A stretch of 64,000 bases of DNA from NCBI GenBank assembly GCA_015698045.1, contig BLAL01000321.1, forward strand, positions 247,182-311,181, written 5' to 3'. The notes under the pieces were generated by a model. That model did no database searches, was not told the origin of the DNA, and worked only from the letters and a program-made list of their open reading frames with translations. Shown here one piece after another: positions 55,601-64,000 of this stretch (within the stretch, counting starts at the first letter, position 1; the number at the start of each line of letters is the position of its first letter). This stretch comes from Rhizophagus clarus. Taxonomy: Eukaryota; Glomeromycota; Glomeromycetes; Glomerales; Glomeraceae. A program made the position numbers and the translations under genes.

Positions 55601-55774
55601 ATCTTACGATATTGAAAACTTGCGTAATATTTTGACCGTAATATCACATAAATCTTACGAAATTGTAAACTTATGTAATATTTCGAAATTTTTCGAAATA
55701 TTATGCCATAAACTTTCGTAAACTTACAAAATCGTAAACTTACGCAATTTTTCGCCCTATAAAATTTCCTGATG
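55601..55774. repeat. Right subterminal region and TIR of the Plavaka element
   Basis: Decayed CGTAATATT/TTACGA motifs followed by the inverted CATCAGG end. This is the stretch whose relative survives alone at 20844-20960. Confidence 0.8.
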
Positions 55775-55878
55775 TATGACAGTGAATTACTCATCTGCTA
55801 CCATTTTTGGGACCTCTGCATCTATCATTTAACACTAGAGAATCTGTTTTCTTAGTATTTTGAGGGTTCTTTGATTTA

Positions 55879-57023
55879 ATGTATAGAAGAGTGTTTGGAA
55901 TAAAAAAAAGGTTGGCTGTGAAACCCAAGCCATGGAGAATAAACTTACTATTATATTTAGCGCATGCAGGTTGGCAACTAATTAGAAAATATGTAAAAGA
56001 ACGTTTTAAATTATTAAAGGCCATAGGATATCTAACATTCCTTGACCTTCTTGATAATTTAATACCTTCTTCTTTAGATATCTATGCCACTTTGTTTCGA
56101 GGAAACTATTTTGAAGAGTACATTTCTACAGCATTTCGTTTGTGGACTGTAATGAGAAGATTTAATCAGCATAATTATGATAAAATCTTACTGGCATTTC
56201 TATCAGACATTCATTATTGAAAAAAACACAACATCCTATTATTGATATGTTGAAAAATAATTTGAATAAATTTGATGAATATGTTGTAGAAAATTTTCAT
56301 AGTTTACTACGAAGACATACAAATGCAAAAGTATTAACAGCCGATTCACTGAGGCGTGATGTTTTATTTTTGGATCATTTCCGGCATGATAATCTATTTA
56401 ACACTTCTTTTGCACCAAAGCGTGACTATTCATATAAAAAAAAAGATCTTGATAATTTAATAAAAAAAACAGCCCTTTTTCTTTTAGATTTTTTTGATGG
56501 AATATGGCAAAATAATGGTCAAATAGAAAAAAAAATGAAGGGTAAAGTTAATAAAAAATCTTATTATTATTTTTCGTACATAACAGAATCTTGATTTTCT
56601 GCTGGTGTATTACCTATTGGATATCATTCAACAGTACCACCAAGTATCAATAAGTTTTGTGATCATGTTAGCTGTGCCAATTTTACAGATAAAAATGGAG
56701 AAGTATTAATATGCGGCCATGCATACCATGAAGAATGCTTTCAAAAACTAGGTCTTCGATGTCACCATTGTTATTCTTACCTAGCTACTTCTATTGATGA
56801 ATTAACACAATCATATAACAATCAGTTGCATATGAATGAAGATATGAATAATGAATTTGATATAAAGAATGAGAAACAGTCTGAAGACTGTGAATTTGAT
56901 AATGCAGAAACAATAAATATTCATAAAACAATTGATATTGAATTGAGTGAAAAAATATTAGGTATCTTCTGTAAAGTTTTAAAATTTAAAATTTTATTAA
57001 AATTTACACTAATAATAAAATAG
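55879..57023 (+). pseudogene. Transposon-derived RING-like relic, duplicate
   Basis: Copy of 32527-33671 with the same frameshift and the same TGA. It directly follows the Plavaka insertion point by about 100 bp. Confidence 0.5.
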
Positions 57024-57246
57024 CTTTTGCAGAAAATCGGATTCAAATACCTCTCATGCAACAGCCATTATATGATATTTCAAATTGTTATCAACAATCT
57101 GGATCACTTCATAATGTAGAGGAAAATTTACTAGCATGATTTGTATCATCTGAAATTGATAATACTCAAAATACATTAGAATTTTTCTTTTAATAGGCGT
57201 AATGGTAAAAATTGCAAATAGTTTTTTGACATTTGTAGTTATTGTT

Positions 57247-57908
57247 AGTGTTCCGCACAAATCAAATTAGACCAAATCAGGTTAGATTTGAAATTTGATT
57301 TGATCAAATCAAATCTGAAAAGTTTGAATTCGGATTTAAATCAAACCATTCAAATCTGATTTGAAATTCAATTCAAATTTGATTTGTGATTTGGTTTAAT
57401 TTGTTGAATTTTAAATAAAAAATGCGTTTCGCAATGCAATATTAATAAAAATGTTGTGAAACGTTTTTTTTAATTAATTTAATAAAAAAATGCATTTCAC
57501 AATGCAATACTAATAAAAAAAACGTTGCGAACTGTTTTTTTTAATTATTTAAATAAAAAATGCGTTTCGCAACGCATTATTAATAAAAATTTTAATTACT
57601 TAAATAAAAAAATGCGTTTCGCAATGCAATATTAATAAAAATGTTGCGAACTGTTTTTTTTTAATTAATTTAATAAAAAAATGCATTTCACAACGCAATA
57701 TTAATAAAAAAACGTTGCGAACCATTTTTTTTAATTATTTAAATAAAAAATGCATTTCGTAACGCATTATTATTAAAAATTTTAATTATTTAAATAAAAA
57801 AATGTGTTTTGCAACGCATTATTAATAAAAAAATGATGTGAACTATTTTTTTTTAATTATTTAAATAAAAAATGCGCTTCGCAATGCATTATTAACAGTT
57901 AATAAAAA
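57247..57908. repeat. AAATCAAATT block and 69-bp palindrome array, duplicate
   Basis: Copy of 33895-34556 (the 69-bp array at 57413-57908), same unit order. Confidence 0.75.
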
Positions 57909-58006
57909 ATGGTATAAAGGCAGTGTCATGTGACTTGCCGATCTAATCAGATAATTTGAATATTCGATCTTTTTTTTAATCATTTATCAGTTTATTTTTG
58001 TAGTGT

Positions 58007-58195
58007 TGCTAGACGAAAAGCATGACCAGACTTTTGGAATTAAGGTAAGGGAAGGGGGGAAGTGTTTTTCGGTGTTTTTTTTTTAACTAATTAATTAATT
58101 ATTTTTTTATTTTTATTTTTTGTAGTGTTGCTGGACGAAAGGCATGACCGGACTTTTGGAATTAAGGTAAGGACGGGTTAGGGTTAGGGTTAGGG
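58007..58195 (+). repeat. Two minisatellite units and interstitial telomere, duplicate
   Basis: Copy of 34655-34843; the TTAGGG run is 58175-58195. Followed by a copy of the old subtelomeric spacer (58196-58689), no gene. Confidence 0.8.
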
Positions 58196-59068
58196 TCAAT
58201 GTTATATTAGGAGTAAGTGTAAGTAAAGAGTTATTCTGGACTGACGACATCGTTGGTTCTGAATTAACAAAAGCAAAGAAGACGTCGCCTTATGGTCGGA
58301 TAACTGGGCCTTTAAATACAACTCCAATACATCTTATGTAAGCAAAATTATGCTAAACGATTAACTACTTATTCCCTTTACATGGAAAACAACATGTACG
58401 CATGTTTCATATAAAATGAATTAAGAATGAAAAAATAAATTAACATTCTTGTTTTTCAAACCGCATGTTTACTCATATGAGTTTCATCAATCAATTGATG
58501 AACTAATCTCATGAATTAAAAAATTCCATGCGGTAGTACCCAATAAATTAAAAAAGGAGGACTAACGTCTCAAAGTATGAAAATTAACTCCTTAATTTAA
58601 TTTGAAACAAGGGGCAACCATATGGGTACCACTTGACTAAATTTCCTTGTGCGTCCATTAGGGTTGTTAATCAGGAATAACGTTTAACCTAAGGTTGCTT
58701 GCCGAAACCCATCTGGCCTAACGCGAAACGCCGAAACTCATACATAGTGCCGAAATGCCAAAATGCCGAAACTGCCGAAACTTCCGAAACTGTTTTGGCA
58801 TTTCGGCATTTCGGCATTTTGACATAGTTTCGGCATAAGTAATACTAATATTTTAATAGAGTTTCGGCATATTTTCGTCATGTTAATAGTATCTGACAGA
58901 TAAAAATTTATTTTTTAAAATTTAAATTATTTATTGTATTTATTATACGTAATCCAATGATAAAAACTAGCAATTAAATTCAAATTTATCACTAAAGAAA
59001 TAAAATCCCAGTTAAAAAAGTTCACTATTTTATTTTTATTTTATTTAATTTTGATAAAAAAAAAAATA

Positions 59069-59201
59069 TTGATACTTGTTCGCTACTATTTTAAAAAATA
59101 GTACCCAGGCTGTACGACGTGGACGTCAGTATCAATTCACAGCCCAAAAAAAATGTGAGTCTCCAGTCGATATTTGGTACAGACTGGGCCTAGCTACTCA
59201 C
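59069..59201 (-). ncRNA. Conserved 133-nt structured 3' element (hAT copy 3)
   Basis: Same as copy 2, with the CCAGTC/GACTGG stem. Confidence 0.5.
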
Positions 59202-59229
59202 TATAAAATAATATAATAAAATTAATAAA

Positions 59230-59932
59230 TTATCTTCGGTGATGATACGTAGGTAGGTTTCTTGCCCTTCTACGATCGTGTTGCGTATCTAAAATAAATT
59301 GGTTAATATAAGATGTGAATAAACTTTAATTATAGAAATTTTATAATTACCTCGTCCTTCCCAAAATTTTGATCTAAATGTGCGATAATATCTTGCTCTG
59401 ATACGCGACCATCTTCTTCCAGGGACACCGCTACGATAAAGGCAAAAACTTTAAATATCAAAAAACGAAATAATATTTAGTTAAATATTTTCAATTTTAA
59501 GCAAATATTTTTTTTTTGCCATTATATTTTTCATACATGGTATTCCCTGAGAAGATTCCTCCATTTTTGGTGGCATCGTTGTGCCGTGAACCTCGAAGTT
59601 CTAAAATGACGATTTAGTCTGATTCAAACGAATGAATTAGTTGGATTAAAGATAATAATTCTATTTTTAACATATTTTAACATATTAAATATTATACATA
59701 TGAACCTTCTTGCGATTGACCTCCAGAATCTCGATCGATCTCTCCCGTATTCATTATGAAATTCGTCATTTCTTCTTCTTCTTTCTTCCACCAAGTAATC
59801 GGTGTATTCATCGAACCATTGAATAGGACGAGAGTGGCGACGAGGCTGGCGATGGGGCTGGCGATGAGAGTGACGATGGGGCTGGCGATGAGAGTGACGA
59901 TGGGACTGGCGATGAGAGTGACGATTGGGCAT
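59230..59932 (-). CDS. Myb/SANT-like accessory protein (hAT copy 3)
   Basis: Same as copy 2 but with WFDEY, the ancestral state shared with copy 1. The exon 2/3 frame problem persists. Confidence 0.5.
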
Positions 59933-60270
59933 ATTTACAAAATTAAGATGTGAGGAAAAACGCAAAAAGAATGAGATGAGTAAATTGTAAAATATCCTTT
60001 TATAAATAAAATTTGGACAATTCCTTTTTGTTCCCTTTCTTCAAAATACTGATTTATTAGTTTGCATCATTAAATTTAAATATCATCCTTAAAATAATAA
60101 ATCTTTGTTTATTCTCTTTGTTCTTAAAAAAAAATCATTTTTTTTAAAAAAAAATCAGAATATTTTGTACATCCCTTAAAAAAAAATAAAAAAATCAGTG
60201 CATAATACATACAATGTGATTTGTATAAAAAAGTCATCTTGCATCGTTAAACAAATACCGATATAAAATT

Positions 60271-60507
60271 ACTAATCATCATCCCTGTGTGATAAAATTT
60301 AATTGTTAACTTCTTTCTCTTTCTTTAGAGCACACATTGAACACGAATCAACACAAATTTAACAAAATTTGGCTAAAACGAGCGAAATTTTACCAGAATT
60401 ATCAGCACAAATCGAACACAAATCGAACACAAATTGAACAAGATCGAAAGAGTTCGTTTGCATCACGTCGGTGTTGTTTAAATTTCGTCACACAAAAATT
60501 TTTTAAT
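60271..60507. repeat. CACAAATT-rich module (hAT copy 3)
   Basis: Same as in copies 1 and 2. 59967-60270 is AT-rich spacer. Confidence 0.6.
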
Positions 60508-60610
60508 TTAAACTCTTAAATAAATCAATATAATTATAAACTTATTTACAAATTTACTTTATTAATAAAAGAATTATTGTTATAATGATTTCCTAAAAAT
60601 AAAGAAAAAA

Positions 60611-62902
60611 TTATTCTTCTTCATCTACATCATCTACATCGATGAATTCATTCAATAAATCCTCTACATTATAATCAAAATTTCCTCCCCCATCGCTTTC
60701 TTGTTCGCTTTCTTGCTCATCATCATTGCCATCATCTGTATTAATTTTTTCGTATTCTTCTTCAGATTCATCTAAAATGTCGTCTGGGATCTCTCCAATT
60801 TCTTCAATTATTAATTTGTGTGACAAATCAACAAATTTATCGATCCATACATGTTCTATTAGGACAACACAATTATCTGAAGGAACTGTAATTTGATTAG
60901 GTAAACTTTCATTTGATAAAACATCACATTCATCATCATCATCATTAGTTTCTGCCAGAGCCTCTGCAATTCGAATGTTCATTTCAGTTTCGCTAATACG
61001 AGTATCATTTTTTTCTATACCATAAAAACCAAGCTCTTTCTTAGCATTGGACTTCCAATGCATGATCATTTTAGCCATGGATTCTAGTCGACTTATATTC
61101 AAATTTAAACGCCGATCATTAAATAGCCAGCCAAGTGTTGAGAATCCTCGTTCGCAATTTGCGGAATTTGGACAAATCGCTAATAGATGGCGAGTGACTC
61201 TTGGGAGGCTGTTCGGTCGAGGGTCAGTATCGATCAAATTCCACCAATTTAGAGGATCGTCTAGAGAACAAGATTCATCAAGATCAAAGGGTGGTTTATT
61301 ATCACGGTAGTCCTTAATTTGCTCGCATAGAGCCCTGGATTCTTTAAGATCAAATCCTAACCTTTTACCAATTGTAGTAGCGCACCTCACGATTCTTGAA
61401 TAAGCTTTGGCTGTGAGAGGCTTACTTCTAAATCAGGGATCTAGGAAAAAGCAGGTTATATATTTGTCATCATCGAACTCTTTGAATCTTTCGTTCATCA
61501 CGTTGAAACAATGGTTACAGAAGTTTTGATTAAATGATTTGGGTAATTGTTTCAAAACTGCTGATAGTCTTATCAAACTTAAAAAACAATCTCCAAGCGT
61601 CGCTGATCTTGATTCTAAAGCCAAGACGGCTTTTCTCAATGGATTTAAAATGAATGAAAGAATTCGTAAATCGGAAAAAAAATTCTGTGTTTGGATAACA
61701 CGTTTGACCTTATCGTTCAACAAATTACTTTCATTAGTAATAATTTTTTCTAGTACTGGTTCCAACCTAATTACCGAATCTACTGATTCGCTAGCCATTG
61801 TCCATCACGTCTTACAATATAACTTAATGCCTCCTCCATGAATACTATTCTCTTTGATGAGTTGTGTGAGTTTGGCTCCAGCTTGATGGGAATTTTTAAA
61901 AAATGAAGCTAATGTATTAACTTTTCGTAATAAACGATCTCCAAAACTTTCTTTAAGTATATCACACGCGATAAGATTGACCACATGTGCTATACATCAT
62001 ACGTTTTCGATGTTAGGGTATTTCTCTTCAATAATTTTGCGTGCATTCCGAACGTTTGAGGCATTATCGGACACAATAGCCGATATTTTATTCGGGCCGA
62101 TCCTTTCAATTATTTCTCCAATCACTTCGGCTACGTAATTACCTGTATGCGAATGTTCTGACAAATCTTGAAGTTTATACAAATACTCTTCTCTCGACGG
62201 AGTCATAATAACAAAATTCCATATAGAACGATGAGTGGGGGACGTTCAACCATCGAACGCTAAATTATATTAATATTAATATTATTACTTAAAAACACAT
62301 TAAGAATATTGTTTTAAAAAAGTATAAAAAAAGTATTAAAAACCTAAAGTCAAATTAGCTCCATTTTCAATGACGGATGTGACAGTTGAGTTCACCATTG
62401 ATAATTCCCGCTCAAGTAACTGATCTGACAAAAATTCTCTGGTTGGCAGCTCATACGAAGAATTAAGCTCCTTTACAAAGTTAATAAAAAAAGGGTGCTC
62501 GACTATCCAGAATAAAATACCACATGCAACGAAAAATTTAGCCAAGGCACGATTAATCCTAGTTACTCTACCATCAGGAATTTTTGTGGAATCATGGTAG
62601 TCTGTAATATTTAACTGATTACTCCCAACAATTTTTCTTTTTTTATTAACTTTATCTTCACGCTCTAATATTTTATTCAAATATTTTCTAACAATGGGTC
62701 CTGAAGCTTCCGAGCAGTGGTTCGCAAAGTGCTCTTCAAGTTTTGATATATCACCTCGTGACCATGAAAAATTACAATATTTACAAGTGGCATGATATTT
62801 TCCTGAACCAACGGGATTTCCTCCAATAGCATCCTCCCAGGTAGAGCTGGGAGGCCTACCACCTTTATTTTTATTTTTTTCTAAGTCTAAAGTGCTGGTC
62901 AT
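60611..62902 (-). pseudogene. hAT transposase (copy 3), four TGA codons
   Basis: Same two-exon plan and the same four TGA codons as copy 1, despite an independent insertion site. It carries a private Pro-to-Ser change after the BED finger (CSEASGP) and several private transitions near 63016-63180. Confidence 0.85.
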
Positions 62903-63354
62903 ATTGAAATGTGTATAAAGTTTTTTTATTTTGTACGTGTTTAAGTAAAAAAAGTAATGCAAGGCAAACACGAAGTAATTTAAAAAATCCATAACAGATA
63001 ATCATATGATTTGGTTTAAATTTCAAGGTATAGCCGTAACAGTTGGGGATTATAACAGTAAAATGATAAATAAAAAAAGGAGTTAAAGGAGTTAAAGGAC
63101 GAAAAGTAACTGATTATCTTTGATATTAATGATGTCAGATCATTTCTTGAATGACCGTCAGATATGATTGGTTGTGTGTTATGTGGTGGCTGAATTTTAT
63201 TTTGTTACACTAATTATATTATTAGAAAAATGAAACTATGCCAAAACTATATTAAAGTATTAATATATATTATGCCGAAACTATGCCAAAATGCCGAAAC
63301 TGTTTCGGTATTTCGGCAGTTTTGGTAGTTTCGGCAAGCAATCTTAGTTTAACC

Positions 63355-63839
63355 TAATTACTGCGGTGCAGTAAAAAGACAATTTTTTTTATGAAAATTG
63401 GTAATCATGTGATTTACTGTGCACTGCGCTGCACGTGACCTCTACGGATAAGCTTCCGATTGGTTGCTGCGCCACAGTAATAAATCTGAAGAATTTGGAA
63501 CGGATAAATGTTTTTCCATCAGAAAATAAATTATCTGGCTGGCTCAGGCCAAAGTTTAGCCAGCTGCGCCACTTTGGGTGATACAACCGGCATTAACTTT
63601 GGGTCACGTGACTAAATCAGAGACGTGGGTCGAGGGTAGACGTTGATGCTCCCCAAGGGTTGCGTCAGTCATTAGACAACCAATTAGGAGTTTTTCTGTT
63701 AGGGTTGTTACCAAATTTGTTATCCTGCGTTAAGTCAATTGATGCTCACAACACACCATTCTTTAGGGTTACAGCCAGGTCACGTGACCGTAGGCTCAGA
63801 TTATGATTGGCTAAGGGTTAGGGTTGTGTAACCATCCGC
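63355..63839. other. Subtelomeric spacer with CACGTGAC boxes
   Basis: Less AT-rich than the rest of the window, with no convincing ORF. CACGTGAC occurs near 63432, 63604 and 63780 (two as the palindrome GTCACGTGAC). Degenerate TTAGGG-like bits appear from about 63650. Confidence 0.6.
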
Positions 63840-64000
63840 TTAGGGTTAGGGTTAGGGTTAGGGTTAGGGTTAGGGTTAGGGTTAGGGTTAGGGTTAGGGT
63901 TAGGGTTAGGGTTAGGGTTAGGGTTAGGGTTAGGGTTAGGGTTAGGGTTAGGGTTAGGGTTAGGGTTAGGGTTAGGGTTAGGGTTAGGGTTAGGGTTAGG
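63840..64000 (+). repeat. Telomere, (TTAGGG)n
   Basis: About 26.8 perfect TTAGGG repeats with the G-rich strand running 5' to 3' towards the right edge. This marks the right-hand chromosome end; the array runs to the window edge. Confidence 0.98.

Larger units (their letters stand above)
46079..55774 (+). mobile_element. Complete 9.7-kb Plavaka-type DNA transposon
   Basis: Terminal inverted repeats CATCAGGAAATTTTATAG match for about 30 bp with two or three changes, flanked by TA duplications (46077-46078, 55775-55776). The unoccupied site exists at 32423. It carries three gene models with no internal stops: a 376-aa accessory gene on the minus strand, a 7-exon 852-aa Plavaka transposase, and a Myb/SANT-like gene. 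Both ends have subterminal GTAATATTTCG/CGTAA repeats. Length 9696 bp. Its completeness suggests it could be autonomous. Confidence 0.93.
58690..63346 (-). mobile_element. hAT element, copy 3 (TSD GTTTAACC)
   Basis: Perfect 8-bp TSD GTTTAACC at 58682-58689 and 63347-63354. The right subterminal repeat is shorter than in copies 1 and 2, and the right TIR has one change (CAATCTTA). Length 4657 bp. Content and order as copy 1. Confidence 0.92.

Noticed and set aside
26422-63346. Assembly artefact as the cause of the duplicated 8.9-kb segment
   Set aside because: Different TSDs, a chimeric middle hAT, private base changes and a unique 9.7-kb insertion with TA duplication all fit a real event; read coverage would still be decisive.
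63389-63586. 65-codon minus-strand frame next to the telomere
   Set aside because: No start context or family; composition typical of chance in the less AT-rich subtelomere.

Overview
The window is the AT-rich right end of a eukaryotic chromosome. It finishes in about 27 uninterrupted TTAGGG repeats (63840-64000). Small introns with GTAAGT-type donors and CTAAC/CTAAT branch sites, an F-box-like gene, a 3CxxC-type zinc protein, a retropepsin, a PD-(D/E)XK nuclease relic and Plavaka, hAT and LINE-like elements together point to an arbuscular mycorrhizal fungus (Glomeromycotina, probably Rhizophagus). The species is inferred from protein style, not proved.

Layout. 1-9.4 kb: decayed HAD phosphatase, F-box-like gene, zinc-protein fragment, an ORF1-only LINE-like copy with a 17-bp target-site duplication, and a polypyrimidine tract. 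9.4-17.5 kb: nested repeat-filled elements, a 120-bp minisatellite, MITEs and gene-poor AT-rich DNA. 17.6-19.9 kb: a retropepsin exon followed by 18 repeat units, each shaped like a complete intron, separated by only 2-3 nt. 20-21.7 kb: solo transposon ends and a nuclease pseudogene. 21.7-63.3 kb: a tandem duplication built on three hAT copies (21699, 35338, 58690). Between copies 1 and 2 and between copies 2 and 3 lies the same 8.9-kb segment: coiled-coil relic, 250-aa gene with an ACGCG-repeat promoter, membrane-protein relic, small ORF, RING-like transposon relic, satellites and an interstitial telomere. In the second segment a 9.7-kb Plavaka element has inserted at a TA dinucleotide that is still empty in the first. 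63.35-64 kb: short subtelomere and telomere.

History. hAT copy 1 has TSD AATCAAGT and copy 3 has TSD GTTTAACC. The middle copy has the left flank of copy 3 and the right flank of copy 1, and its internal variants switch in the same way. This is the expected product of unequal exchange between two hAT copies. The Plavaka element arrived afterwards.

Most notable. (1) The array of one-codon candidate micro-exons behind the retropepsin exon, which stays open to a final stop when spliced on paper. (2) Two unrelated transposon superfamilies (hAT and Plavaka) carry, in the same order and orientation, a homologous Myb/SANT-like gene, a ~130-nt 3' noncoding element conserved better than the protein, and a CACAAATT-rich module. 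(3) Two further tandem arrays, with 41-nt and 0-nt potential exons, also have splice signals at every unit border.
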